Source: DASQYE01 sp036389315
GTDB taxonomy: Bacteria > Acidobacteriota > Blastocatellia > Pyrinomonadales > Pyrinomonadaceae
DNA: 64,000 nt
Direction: 5' to 3'
NCBI GenBank assembly: GCA_036389315.1
Contig: DASVQF010000047.1
Coordinates: 21,117-85,116 of the forward strand
Numbering within the stretch: the stretch's first letter is position 1; the number at the start of each line of letters is the position of its first letter. Below the pieces are notes generated by a model. It saw nothing but the letters and a program-made list of their open reading frames with translations, made no database searches and was not told where the DNA came from. This document shows, piece by piece, positions 18,337 to 27,635 of the stretch. The translations under genes and the position numbers were made by a program.

Positions 18337-20946
18337 CTAACACAAACCCAATCTTTCTTTCTCCACGATCAGCCGTCGAACGAGCGTCGAATAGACCTGA
18401 TCGGCGATCTGCGCGTAATCGGCGTGCGAAAATCTCTCGACATCCATCTCGCTCGCCCTCGCGCTCTGCACCTCGCGCTGCACAATCCGCGTCACCTCTT
18501 TGTGATCTATCTGAGTGATGACGCGCTGTTCTTCGAGGGTCGAGCGCACGGGCTGAGCGTAGACGTAGGTGGGCGGCGTCAGACGTAAAGTATCCACCCT
18601 GCCGAACGGCAGCGCAGGCACAGGCCCAAGACTGCCCCCTGCCGCCGCGCCCCGCGCTAAATTGAGAGTGAAGGGCCCGGGCCAGGGCTTAGCTGCCGCA
18701 GCAGGCCGCTGGCGCACATTGACTATCGCTCCCCTATTGATAGTCGCCGTCGTGTGTGCGAAGGTCATTCCGGGCCCGGACGGCCGCGTGCGCCTGTCGG
18801 CGATCAACATCTTCCTCATGGCGTTGGTCACAAACTGCGCGGCAGGAGATAGAGAGCGCACCTTGACCGTGAGCTTTCCAGGCGTGCGCGTTTCGAGCGT
18901 GTACGCTTCAAGGATGAGACCTTCACGGGCCAGCTTTTCACGCGCGAGCTTTTCATGCACGGCGGGCCGACTGAAAGAGCGCCCGGGAGCGGCAGTCATC
19001 AACTCGCGCGCAATCGTGAAACGGACGAGCCGCCCGCCTGCGCCCGGCATCAACGTCAAGCTGTTTCGGGTGGTTATGTTCCGGATGCTCTCAAACTCAC
19101 TCTGCCGCCGCTGCTCCCTCCGCTGAAGAATCTCTCTTTGAAGAGTGGCCTGTGCGGTCAACGACAGTAGTGCCGGGCGCAAGGGAAACGTGAGGCTCGC
19201 CGTGCCGCTCGGCACGCGCGGCCGAGACGGAGCACAGGTGAGGGCCATTGCATATGTCTCGGAGATAAAGAGGCTGGCCGGCGTCTGTCTGAAATCATGG
19301 GCCAACGGAGCGGCCCCCTGCGCGAGCGGCGCGAGCGAATTGTAGGAGAGCGAGCGGAGAAAGTTTTGCTGCCGTATCAACACAAGTCTCGCGGCGCGGG
19401 ACTGCGCATAGAATGCGAGAGCCGTGTGCGGATTTCCGCCTCGAAGGAAATGCTGTTGCAGGTGGGTCTGCGCGAAATTGCCAGAAACAATTTTCAGTCC
19501 GGGAGCGGAAACCAAGCTCTGCCGGGACAGAGTTGTGTTGATGTAATTGACCTGCGTCGCCATAGAGTGCAGGGCCGTCAAGCCGCTTCTCTCAACTACA
19601 ACGCTGCTGTTCACGACGCGATTGGCCTGAGCCTTCAGGCGGTTAATGAAGAGGGATGCCTCCCGCGTCGCCAGGAGGCCAGACCCCCGCACAGAGCTTT
19701 CTCGTGCTAAAGAGTCTCGCCGCTCAAAGACTGTAGAAGGGCGAACGAGAACGGACGCAGCGGACGACTGGGCCTGTGCGTGCGTGCGCTCGCTCAACAG
19801 TTTTAGGAGCGAGCGAGCCTCGCTCCACCGGCTCATCGGTGAAGTACGGCTCACCATTGAAATATTCACGCCCGGCGGGCTCACCGACGAAGCATCCTTG
19901 CTCGCCGGTGTCATCAGCCCGGCGAAGGATTGAAGCAGGGTGAGACTGCTGCGCATTAAGCGGAGATTGAGAGTCTCGACCGAGCGCCTCAGGTTCAGCA
20001 GGAGACTCAAGTTGAGCGTCAGCCTGTGTGAGGATTCCTGTCGCCTGTCCTGTATTCTCTCGCCTGGGTTGCTGTGCATTCCAGCGCCGGTCTTGTCCCG
20101 GCCTCTGACGACCTCATATCTCCCGCCGAAGTGAGATTGCACGTAAAGGCTTGTCTGCCGAAAGCTTTGATTAAAGCTTTGCGGGAACAGCACGAAGTTG
20201 AAGTGATCGGCCCGCGTCGCCGCAATGTGCAGCGTTCGCGCATAGCCTCTTCCGGCTCTCGTTCTTCCCTGCGCCACAAGAAGGTTAGACACGCGCGCAT
20301 AACTTCCCCTTGCTTGGGCTCTCTCTCTCACTTCGCGTTGTGTAAAAGAGTCTCGCCGCACGAACTCGGGCAAACTACGGACGAGAACGGACGCAGCGGA
20401 CGACTGGGCCTGTGTGTGCGTGCGCTCGCTCAACAGTTTTAGGAGCGAGCGAGCCTCGCTCGGCAACTTCGCCGGTGGAGTATGCTTACTCAGCGAGTTG
20501 GTCAGCCCGGCGAAGGATTGAAGCAGGGTGAGACTGCTGCGCATTAAGCGGAGATTGAGAGTCTCGACCGAGCGCCTCAGGCTCAGCAGGAGACTCAAGT
20601 TGAGCGTCAGCCTGTATGTGGATTCCAGAATCGTCCCGCCCGGCTTCTTATAAATTCTCGTGCCGGTCAAGCCCTGGCCTTCGACGACCCCATATTTCCC
20701 GCCGAAGTAAGAGCGTAGAAATTCGAGCGTGCGCGCGCCGGGCTGTTGAGTGTGCCTGGCTGTTATCTTGCGTGCGAAGGCCAGGGCGCGAGAAGAGCTG
20801 CGCGAGGACGGACGCGAGCGCCCCGACGGGAAACAGAGTCGCCGCGAGAGCGAAATACCGAAGGAGCGCGCGCCTTCAAAGGGCTCGCGCTCGAAAGCTC
20901 CGCCGCTTGCTCGTCGTCGCTCGATTTTCGCTTTGCGCTTCATCAT
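18337..20946 (-). CDS. Large Arg/Ser/Leu-rich repetitive eCIS protein of unknown role
   Basis: 869 residues. Tandem ATGs lie at 20946 and 20943, with GGGAG upstream. The composition is very rich in Arg, Ser and Leu and looks helical. An internal duplication is seen in protein and DNA: about residues 77-202 and 268-412 both contain (S/G)(Y/H)FGG(K/R)Y.VV, LTLNLSLLL, RRSVETLNLRLMRSSLTLLQSFAGL, SEARSLLKLLSERTH and QAQSSAASVLVR. The DNA copies are about 590-640 bp apart. The last ~45 residues (DYAQIADQVYSTLVRRLIVEKERLG) recall the end of the short protein that stands just before LysM in other eCIS loci. It could be an enlarged form of that component or a tape-measure substitute; neither is proven. 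Confidence 0.65.
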   Translation of the reverse strand: MMKRKAKIERRRASGGAFEREPFEGARSFGISLSRRLCFPSGRSRPSSRSSSRALAFARKITARHTQQPGARTLEFLRSYFGGKYGVVEGQGLTGTRIYKKPGGTILESTYRLTLNLSLLLSLRRSVETLNLRLMRSSLTLLQSFAGLTNSLSKHTPPAKLPSEARSLLKLLSERTHTQAQSSAASVLVRSLPEFVRRDSFTQREVRERAQARGSYARVSNLLVAQGRTRAGRGYARTLHIAATRADHFNFVLFPQSFNQSFRQTSLYVQSHFGGRYEVVRGRDKTGAGMHSNPGERIQDRRQESSHRLTLNLSLLLNLRRSVETLNLRLMRSSLTLLQSFAGLMTPASKDASSVSPPGVNISMVSRTSPMSRWSEARSLLKLLSERTHAQAQSSAASVLVRPSTVFERRDSLARESSVRGSGLLATREASLFINRLKAQANRVVNSSVVVERSGLTALHSMATQVNYINTTLSRQSLVSAPGLKIVSGNFAQTHLQQHFLRGGNPHTALAFYAQSRAARLVLIRQQNFLRSLSYNSLAPLAQGAAPLAHDFRQTPASLFISETYAMALTCAPSRPRVPSGTASLTFPLRPALLSLTAQATLQREILQRREQRRQSEFESIRNITTRNSLTLMPGAGGRLVRFTIARELMTAAPGRSFSRPAVHEKLAREKLAREGLILEAYTLETRTPGKLTVKVRSLSPAAQFVTNAMRKMLIADRRTRPSGPGMTFAHTTATINRGAIVNVRQRPAAAAKPWPGPFTLNLARGAAAGGSLGPVPALPFGRVDTLRLTPPTYVYAQPVRSTLEEQRVITQIDHKEVTRIVQREVQSARASEMDVERFSHADYAQIADQVYSTLVRRLIVEKERLGLC

Positions 20947-20991
20947 CGCCCGGCTCCCGCGCCGCTCGTCCGACAGCCGACAAGCCCCTTT

Positions 20992-22344
20992 TCACATGAC
21001 GAATTGCAACTCGCGCCGCGCCCGTACGGCCCGTGGGCTCTGGGGCGGCTCAAGGCTTATGACTTTTCGGAATTCCGCTGCGGCCTGCTCGTGCAGCCCT
21101 TTGCCCTGGTAGCTCATCGCCAGATTGAAATGAAGCGTTGGCTGATCGGGCTCTTCCGAGATGAGCCCTTCAAGGATGCGTATCGCATCGTCGAAGCGTC
21201 CGGTGCTCGTATACATCACGCCGAGGTTGCTGGCCGCCTGGACGTTTTCAGGCTCAGCGGCGCAGACGCGCTCAAAATGTTCGATGGCCTGCGCCGATTC
21301 GCCCTGCGCGGCGCACGCCAGTCCGAGGTTGTAGCGGGCCAACGTGAACGCCTGATCCGCTTCCAGAGCTTTCTCGTAAAACTCTATGGCCTTCTCGACC
21401 TCTCTTTGCGAGAAGTAGATGAGGCCGAGATTGTTGAGCGCACGGACATGACCGGGCGAGAGGGCGACCGTCCGCTCAAGCTCGTCGAGCGCCTCCTCTT
21501 CGCGCCCGCTCTCAGAGAGCATCACGCCGAGGTTGTAATGAGCGTCCGCGTCTTTTGTCTCTGCCGGAGCGAGACGGAAATATGTCCTGTATTCTTCGAT
21601 GGCTTCGTCTAGTTGGCCCAGCAGGTGATAACAGAGCGCGAGGTTACGATGGGGCATCGCATAACTTTGGGCCAATGAAGCGGCTTCGAGATATTCCGCC
21701 AGTGCTTCCTCGGCGCGCCCCAGGTTCAGATAAAGGTTGCCGAGATTGTTATGCGCGAGCGCGTAGCCCGGCTCGATCTCCAGCGCACGGCGGAGCACGG
21801 AGAGTGCTTCGTCGAACCTTCTTTGACCGATCAGCACACAGCCGAGATTGTTCAGCAGGGAGAGGTCTCCGGGCACGAGCGCCAGCGCCTTTTCATACAC
21901 AGACCTTGCTTCAGCCAACCGGCCTTCGCTGTAAAGACCGGCCGCGTGCCTGTTGTACTCCGACACAGGCGAGATGCCTCCGGCCCACTCACGAAAGAAA
22001 CGTGAGCCCTCCTTGCCGGTCGTCACCCTCCTGAGGCGCAGCATTCGATTGCCGCCCGGGTCAGAGCCTTCATCCTCGTGTGGCTCGACGAAACGCACGG
22101 TCATGGCGAGCCCTTCGAGACTGAGGAGGTCGCCAATCCTGATAACCGGGCGATGCTCGATCATGCAGCGAGCGATTGTGCCGATCAGTTCCCTGGCTTC
22201 CGGCCAGGTCTCTGCGGGCGACCAGTACCACTCCAGGTCTGGCTGCCCGTAGTTAGCCATCCCCTGTGTGTAGACACGGGTCTCGACGGTTGCGTGATTG
22301 ACCACGGCGTAAATTGTGACCCCCTCATATATCTCCATAGCCAT
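20992..22344 (-). CDS. TPR-repeat protein of the eCIS locus
   Basis: 450 residues. A ~125-residue N-terminal region of unknown fold (WSPAETWPEARELIGTIARCMIEHRPVIRIGD) precedes about nine TPR units from residue ~130 on (repeats of LNNLG, ALEIEPGYALAHNNLGNLYLNLGRAEEAL and similar). TPR proteins act as adaptors or assembly platforms. Between the cargo gene and the tube initiator it may serve in loading or assembly, which is inferred from position. No signal peptide is seen, so it is probably cytoplasmic. Confidence 0.8.
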   Translation of the reverse strand: MAMEIYEGVTIYAVVNHATVETRVYTQGMANYGQPDLEWYWSPAETWPEARELIGTIARCMIEHRPVIRIGDLLSLEGLAMTVRFVEPHEDEGSDPGGNRMLRLRRVTTGKEGSRFFREWAGGISPVSEYNRHAAGLYSEGRLAEARSVYEKALALVPGDLSLLNNLGCVLIGQRRFDEALSVLRRALEIEPGYALAHNNLGNLYLNLGRAEEALAEYLEAASLAQSYAMPHRNLALCYHLLGQLDEAIEEYRTYFRLAPAETKDADAHYNLGVMLSESGREEEALDELERTVALSPGHVRALNNLGLIYFSQREVEKAIEFYEKALEADQAFTLARYNLGLACAAQGESAQAIEHFERVCAAEPENVQAASNLGVMYTSTGRFDDAIRILEGLISEEPDQPTLHFNLAMSYQGKGLHEQAAAEFRKVISLEPPQSPRAVRARRELQFVM

Positions 22345-22373
22345 ACCTCAGCCTTGATGCTTTTCCTCATCCG

Positions 22374-25300
22374 TCAGTCAGGATCGTCGGCCTTGATCTT
22401 GATGACGCGGTGCGTATAGATGGCTTCTTTGAGAGCCGCAAGGTTAGCAATCTCTCTCGGCACACCGCGCTTATTGATTTCCCTTTCGATGTCCTCCCAT
22501 TTCACCACCGGGCGAATTTGAGTGAGCGCATATACCATGTCTTGAGTCACGCCCACCCCCCTGGCGGCGGCGAAGATACGCGGCCTTCCGTCCTCGGAAA
22601 TGACGGGTTTGCGCGCGGCCGTCATGGGGCCAGGCGTCCCCGGATCGAGCGGCTTCTCCTCGACGACCGTGTCTATCTCGCGCCCGTCAGTCGGGTCTGT
22701 GGGGCTCGGCTCCCACCTGCCGAAAGAGACCTTGATGACCTCCGGAAAATCCTGATCGGGCGCAGGCCGATACGTCACACACACCCTGTACCAGAGAATT
22801 TCGTTCTGGTTCCAGGCCATGCGATAGGCTGGCGTCTCGTAATCGCCCTCCATTTTGGCGTTGGCGCTCTTACGGCCCGGCACGATGTTTTCGACCATGT
22901 TTCCGGGCCCGTGAATATGGCGGCCCAGAAGGTGCAGACGGCCCCAGTAAGCGCCGTCCGGGTCGAAGGCGGTGACGCGCGGCCAGGCCGGCGGGAAGTC
23001 CGGCGCTCTTTTGGTATCGCTGCCCGTCGTGTTGCCGGCAATCTTCGTTAGCGGAGCGGCAAAGACCTCCTCACTGTTACCCGTGCCCGGAACAAATTTC
23101 ACATGTGTTTTCGGCAGCGGCTTTTTGTGGCGACCGATTCTTCTGATCCCGGGGCTCGCCACGTAGTCGTAGTTCCAGGTCTCGCCTCCGTCAACCACCG
23201 TGATTGACTTAAAGACCGGGAAATCGTGATGTATCTTGGCGGCAACCTTTTCGGCGTCCTCTTTAGCGATGTTGTTGTCGACGAGATATTTCGTCTCTTC
23301 CTGTTCGAGAGCCATGAGACCTGCCGCGACCTGTTGATCGTGAGTCTGTGCTGCGTCGCCTGCACCGGGCCCGCCCGGCGGCGGCTGTCCAGTTCCGGGT
23401 GCGACGCCTTTCTGAGTCGTTGCCTGTGGAGTGCCGGGCGTGGGCGGCGCGGGAGCAGTCGCGGGCGCTGCCTCCGGGGCCTGTCCGCCCTGCGCGCCTT
23501 CGGCCGTGAGCGTGCCCCTATCGGGCACGGGCGGCTTGGGCGGGGCGGGAACGGGCGAGCCCGATTCGGGCATCACGTCCCTGACCAATTTTTCGGGATC
23601 AACCTGGCCGGTCTCGAAGTTGATGTCGGGGGCGAAATCTTCACCGAGCGTGTAATTGACGTTGGCCCGCAGAGCGATGTTGAGGCCGGTGTTCCAGACC
23701 CACTCGGCCAGCGTCCAGTCTTTGCGCCAGACCGTGCCCTTGAAAAGCCAGACGCCGACATCAATCTTGGCGAAGGCGTTGATGCCGAACTTGACCTGGG
23801 CCACGCCCGCCAGCTCGGCCATGCCGCTGACGACGTACTTGCCGCCCGCGTACCTGAACTGCGGCCGCGCAGTCAGCGCCGTATAGAGACCGGCGACGCC
23901 TGTGGCTTCCAGGCCGCCTGTGATGTCCGCTATCGCCAGGCCGAGGCCGATGCCGCCGCCGACGTTCATGACAACCTCAGCCCCGGCGGGAACGAAGAAT
24001 TCGCCGCCGAGGCCGAGCTCTGTGGCCGTCTCCGGGTCTGTGCCGAACTGTCCCGTCAGAGCTATGTCGCGCAGCACGCCCGGCCCGAACTTGGCGCGAA
24101 AGCCAGCGCCCGCGTGAATCTCTGCGAAGAGACCGACGTTGATGTCCACGACGGGGACGGTGATGCCCCAGAGCGGGAATTTCTTCTCGAAGTTGAAGAA
24201 GCTTCTCTCGTACCTCTTTTCCGGGAACAGCTCGACCTGGCCGGGAACCCTCAGCTCTCCCGTGACCTTGACGTTGCGCTCTTCGTCAACGGCTGCATCA
24301 ATCTGCCCTCTGAGCCCCTTGAACAACTCCATTTCGAGCCGCCCGCTGCCGCTGAGGCGTCCGGCCTCAGACATGATGATCTCGATGTCGCCTTTGAGCT
24401 TGGAGCCGTCGTACTGTGCCTTTCCCTTCCCTGAGTGCCTTTGGTTATCGTACTTGTACTTGAGATTGCCCCGCACCCTCGGGAGATCGAAATCGAGGCT
24501 CGCGTCGAAGGCCAGCTCGCCCGGCCCAACGCGCACGTCCATCTCAGTCTGCCTGATGCCCGGAATCCGGCGGCTGCTGAAGAGGACGTGGACAGAGCCC
24601 TGCGCGCGGCCGTCCCTATCCACCGTAGCAGTGCCCTGGCCTTCGAGGGGCGGCACGTTGAAGGTCAACCCGAGGGTCGCGCCCCTGGGCTCCTTGTTCT
24701 CGTCCAGGTCGAGGGCCGCTTCGTTGATTCTGAAGACCGGCAGCCTGACCCTTCTCAAAAGCCTATCGGGCACGACGACCCTTCCGCCCGGCGTCGCTCG
24801 CTCCAACACGTCCCTGATCTCTCTGAGCGGGAGACCGGCCGCCAGCCCGGCAATGTTGATGGGGAAATCTCCGGCTGCTCTGGGAGAAGCGGACGGGGCG
24901 GCCGTGGTGGTCGCAGGCGGCGGCGCGGCGGCTCTCGCGGGCGGCGCGGCGGCAGGAGCAGCAGCCGCGCCAGCCTGCCGTTGCAGGACAGGCTCCGAAG
25001 CAGAGCTGAGGGGTGGGAACATCTCGCCGCGCAAGACGCTGCGGCTGACCTGCTCGGCCTCTCTTTCGAACGGGTCTGTCGGCTGGCTGACGGTGTAGCC
25101 GTGCGGGCCCATGCCCGTCACGCCGCGATCCTGCTGCACGACATGCGTCAGCTCATGGGCCAACAATTGCTGGCCGGACTCTGAAGAAGGCTGGTACGCG
25201 CCCTGGTTGAAATAGATGTCCCTCCCAGTCGTGAAGGCTTCCGCGCCGATGCTTTGCGCAGCCACCTGAGCGTGGTCGTCCGTATGCACCCGCACCGGGC

Positions 25301-25775
25301 TGAAATCATGGCCCAGGTGCGAGCCCATGAACTCTTGCGTCGGCCCATCCAGAGGCCGCCCCGTGCTCTGTTCGAGCTGAGTGACCGGCTCATTCTGCGA
25401 AGCGGTTTCCGCAACCGAAGCTGAACGCTGTAGGTGAGCGTCGCGCGACGGCCCAGTAGCTTCCTGGCTCTGCGGAGAGAGGACGCGCTGCACGTATCGG
25501 TTGCCGTATTGCTGCTGCAAAGTGCCGAGGAGCCGCCCTCGCTGAGCATCGTTGACCGGATGCGCGTATTCGGATTTTCTGAATATTGGGGAGAAGCTGC
25601 CGGGCGGCGGCTCTGCGCTGCCGCTCGCAGACGCGATCTCACGAAAACGCGCGTAGACGCCGCCGTGCCCACCGTCGCCCGGTGCGCTCGACTTAGACTC
25701 GGGCGTAGCCCGCGCGGGCTCCTCTACGCGCGTTTGCGCCTGGCTCCTATTCTGTTCCGCCGTTGGCTCCGGCAT
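22374..25775 (-). CDS. Large DUF4157 (eCIS core domain) cargo/toxin candidate with nuclease-like tail
   Basis: 1133 residues; GAGAGG precedes the ATG. A motif RLLGTLQQQYGNRYVQRVL (about 81-99) precedes the DUF4157 domain (about 140-220), which has the zincin-like HELTH at 207-211 and a second YTV..P.D.FEREA segment. A Pro/Ala-rich linker (about 265-300) leads to a long beta-rich region (about 310-740). A Pro/Gly/Gln linker (about 745-800) then leads to a C-terminal domain. At about 945-1010 it has GRLHLLGRHIHGPGN, NIVPGRKSANAKM and YRVCVTY, a layout like DNA/RNA non-specific endonuclease-type toxins (RGHL...GpG...NL.P....N..M). DUF4157 proteins are the commonest eCIS-associated payload class. 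A nuclease toxin is plausible but unproven. Confidence 0.75.
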   Translation of the reverse strand: MPEPTAEQNRSQAQTRVEEPARATPESKSSAPGDGGHGGVYARFREIASASGSAEPPPGSFSPIFRKSEYAHPVNDAQRGRLLGTLQQQYGNRYVQRVLSPQSQEATGPSRDAHLQRSASVAETASQNEPVTQLEQSTGRPLDGPTQEFMGSHLGHDFSPVRVHTDDHAQVAAQSIGAEAFTTGRDIYFNQGAYQPSSESGQQLLAHELTHVVQQDRGVTGMGPHGYTVSQPTDPFEREAEQVSRSVLRGEMFPPLSSASEPVLQRQAGAAAAPAAAPPARAAAPPPATTTAAPSASPRAAGDFPINIAGLAAGLPLREIRDVLERATPGGRVVVPDRLLRRVRLPVFRINEAALDLDENKEPRGATLGLTFNVPPLEGQGTATVDRDGRAQGSVHVLFSSRRIPGIRQTEMDVRVGPGELAFDASLDFDLPRVRGNLKYKYDNQRHSGKGKAQYDGSKLKGDIEIIMSEAGRLSGSGRLEMELFKGLRGQIDAAVDEERNVKVTGELRVPGQVELFPEKRYERSFFNFEKKFPLWGITVPVVDINVGLFAEIHAGAGFRAKFGPGVLRDIALTGQFGTDPETATELGLGGEFFVPAGAEVVMNVGGGIGLGLAIADITGGLEATGVAGLYTALTARPQFRYAGGKYVVSGMAELAGVAQVKFGINAFAKIDVGVWLFKGTVWRKDWTLAEWVWNTGLNIALRANVNYTLGEDFAPDINFETGQVDPEKLVRDVMPESGSPVPAPPKPPVPDRGTLTAEGAQGGQAPEAAPATAPAPPTPGTPQATTQKGVAPGTGQPPPGGPGAGDAAQTHDQQVAAGLMALEQEETKYLVDNNIAKEDAEKVAAKIHHDFPVFKSITVVDGGETWNYDYVASPGIRRIGRHKKPLPKTHVKFVPGTGNSEEVFAAPLTKIAGNTTGSDTKRAPDFPPAWPRVTAFDPDGAYWGRLHLLGRHIHGPGNMVENIVPGRKSANAKMEGDYETPAYRMAWNQNEILWYRVCVTYRPAPDQDFPEVIKVSFGRWEPSPTDPTDGREIDTVVEEKPLDPGTPGPMTAARKPVISEDGRPRIFAAARGVGVTQDMVYALTQIRPVVKWEDIEREINKRGVPREIANLAALKEAIYTHRVIKIKADDPD

Positions 25776-25806
25776 TCAATCTTCCCTCTCCGTTCAGCGA
25801 TTCGGC

Positions 25807-26529
25807 TCAGGCGTGCGCGCTCGGTCTGGTTCTGCTCAGTTGGTAGAGGACTGGGCCGTCCGCTTCGGCGTCCGCGAGCCGCGCTTTGTGAGCGTCCGCC
25901 TGCGGCGGCGAGAACAGCTTACTCAGCTCGGGGCTCACGACCCTGTTTTCAAAATCCTCCCAGATACGCTTGTCCTTGCTGCAATCGTAGGCGCGACACA
26001 CGACCGGACGCTGCTCGTAGATTTGGCAGCACTTCGCTTCACGATCCAGGTGATGACAGTAGCCGTCCCCGTCGTGGCGAATCATGTAGGGGCGGCCCAA
26101 ATCCCATTTCACCGTACCCTCTTCCAAATCCTGCACGGCGAGCGCGAATTTCAGGCGGCAGCACGCGCCGCGACACAGGTGCAGGCGGTTCTCGCAATCA
26201 ATCTTGACTTCGCTCTGGTAGCTGTACTTGTCCTGCGCGTCGTCTGTGAGGGCCACGCCCATCCCTCGCTCGGCGAACTTCTCGACGAGGCGTTGGCCCA
26301 CCTCCTTCTTACGCTCGTCCAGCTCTTCGACCGAAATGATGCCGCGCTCCATCAACAGCTCGATGACGGCGTAGCTGAAAGCGGCCACTTCGAGCACCTT
26401 GCTCGTGTTGGCGTTGGCGCGGCTGTGCACGTACATCAAGCCGTCGCCCACCTCGTCGCGCAAACTTTCCAGAATCTTCGAGTCAGACGCCTGCATCGCA
26501 GGCTTTCCGTGACCATTGCTCTCTGTCAT
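25807..26529 (-). CDS. YkgJ-type cysteine-cluster protein
   Basis: 240 residues from the ATG at 26529, preceded by GGAGG six bases upstream; the frame is open further to 26565. The first ~110 residues are helical (VLEVAAFSYAVIELLMERGIISVEELDERK). After that comes the Cys cluster of the YkgJ/UPF0153 family: C..RLHLCRGACC, YCHHLDREAKCC and RPVVCRAYDC, expected to bind a metal (Zn or Fe-S). The biochemical role of the family is not settled. The gene lies between two DUF4157 genes, so it could mature, chaperone or inactivate the cargo. It is oddly placed for a structural particle gene. Confidence 0.75.
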   Translation of the reverse strand: MTESNGHGKPAMQASDSKILESLRDEVGDGLMYVHSRANANTSKVLEVAAFSYAVIELLMERGIISVEELDERKKEVGQRLVEKFAERGMGVALTDDAQDKYSYQSEVKIDCENRLHLCRGACCRLKFALAVQDLEEGTVKWDLGRPYMIRHDGDGYCHHLDREAKCCQIYEQRPVVCRAYDCSKDKRIWEDFENRVVSPELSKLFSPPQADAHKARLADAEADGPVLYQLSRTRPSAHA

Positions 26530-26573
26530 CTTCGACCTCCGTTCCAGCTCTGATGAAAAGGTCAACCGGCGTT

Positions 26574-27635
26574 TCAGGGAACCATCGGTATGAGTGGGCC
26601 CACCCTGTCCCTTTCCCTGTCAACCCGCTCCCGAAATCTTTTGCTCCGTCGCATGCGTCGTTCTATCTGCTGCGTGATTAAAGGCCCGATCTGATCCCAG
26701 ATTTGACGGCAGGCTGTGCGTAGGAATTCTTCGCGGTTCATGCCCCTCGGCCTTTGAGCGAGCAGCTCTTGCAGCGCCGCCGGATAGTGATCCGCCAGGA
26801 ATTCCGCGATCCAGGCCCAGCGCAGCGCATCGACAGAGACATACAGAGTGATGCGCTGAGTAAGCCAGCGGCGTTCGACTAAAAGGTCTACTATCGCGCT
26901 TTCAAGTGCCGGGGTCAGATTGAGCGTGAATCCTGCGGAAGCAGGGGCCGGAGCCTGACCGGGCGTTTGAGCCGGGGCTGGTTGAGGTGTTGAAGGCGAG
27001 GGGCTCTGTCGATAGACTGCCGAGGCGTCGGCGCTATGTTTTACCTGAGCCGCATGGCCTGATGCCACAAGCCTGGCCGTCTCCTCCGCCTCCCTTTCCG
27101 AATCCTCACGCGATGAAGTGTTCGCCGCTTCCGCCCCCTCGCGCTGTTGCATGACGTGTGTCAGTTCGTGTGCCAGCGTTTCTCTTCCGTCGCGCGTTGA
27201 AAGGTCGCCCTCTCCCTTGCCGAAGTAGATGTCGCGCCCGCGCGTAAAGGCGCGCGCGCCGAGCCCGCGTGCCGCCTCTTCGCTGTGCTCGCCCGTGTGC
27301 AGGCGCACGTCGCCCAGGCTCTCGCCGAAGGCAGACTCCATCTCGCCCCTCGTCGCGGCGTCGAGTGGTTGCACGCTCTCAGGCTTCGGCGCAGCGTCGC
27401 GCGTGGGCCCATCGTCCGCACGCTCGTCTCTCAAGCCGGAGACGACGCGCTGCACGTAGGCGTTGCCGTAATCATGCTGCAATTGGCCCAGGAGGTCTGC
27501 GAGCGGCTCGGCGTTGGCCGGGTGCGAGAGATGCTCGCCGCCGCCGCTGCTGCTCCGGCGGCTCTTCATTGGCCCAAAGCCCTGCTGCGTGTCCTGCTCC
27601 GCAGAGTCCGGAGCCCTCTGTTCATACTCTTTCAT
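26574..27635 (-). CDS. Small DUF4157 (eCIS core domain) cargo candidate
   Basis: 353 residues. The ATG overlaps the stop of the AAA+ gene (ATGA), and GGAGG lies upstream. The layout copies the start of the larger cargo: LLGQLQHDYGNAYVQRVV (about 48-65), then DUF4157 (about 90-165) with HELTH at 156-160 and GARAFTRGRDIYFG. A Pro/Ala/Gln linker (about 215-240) leads to a ~115-residue helical C-terminus rich in Arg (IWDQIGPLITQQIERRMRRSKRFRERV). I recognise no enzyme in the C-terminus. It could be a second effector or an adaptor inside the tube. Confidence 0.78.
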   Translation of the reverse strand: MKEYEQRAPDSAEQDTQQGFGPMKSRRSSSGGGEHLSHPANAEPLADLLGQLQHDYGNAYVQRVVSGLRDERADDGPTRDAAPKPESVQPLDAATRGEMESAFGESLGDVRLHTGEHSEEAARGLGARAFTRGRDIYFGKGEGDLSTRDGRETLAHELTHVMQQREGAEAANTSSREDSEREAEETARLVASGHAAQVKHSADASAVYRQSPSPSTPQPAPAQTPGQAPAPASAGFTLNLTPALESAIVDLLVERRWLTQRITLYVSVDALRWAWIAEFLADHYPAALQELLAQRPRGMNREEFLRTACRQIWDQIGPLITQQIERRMRRSKRFRERVDRERDRVGPLIPMVP

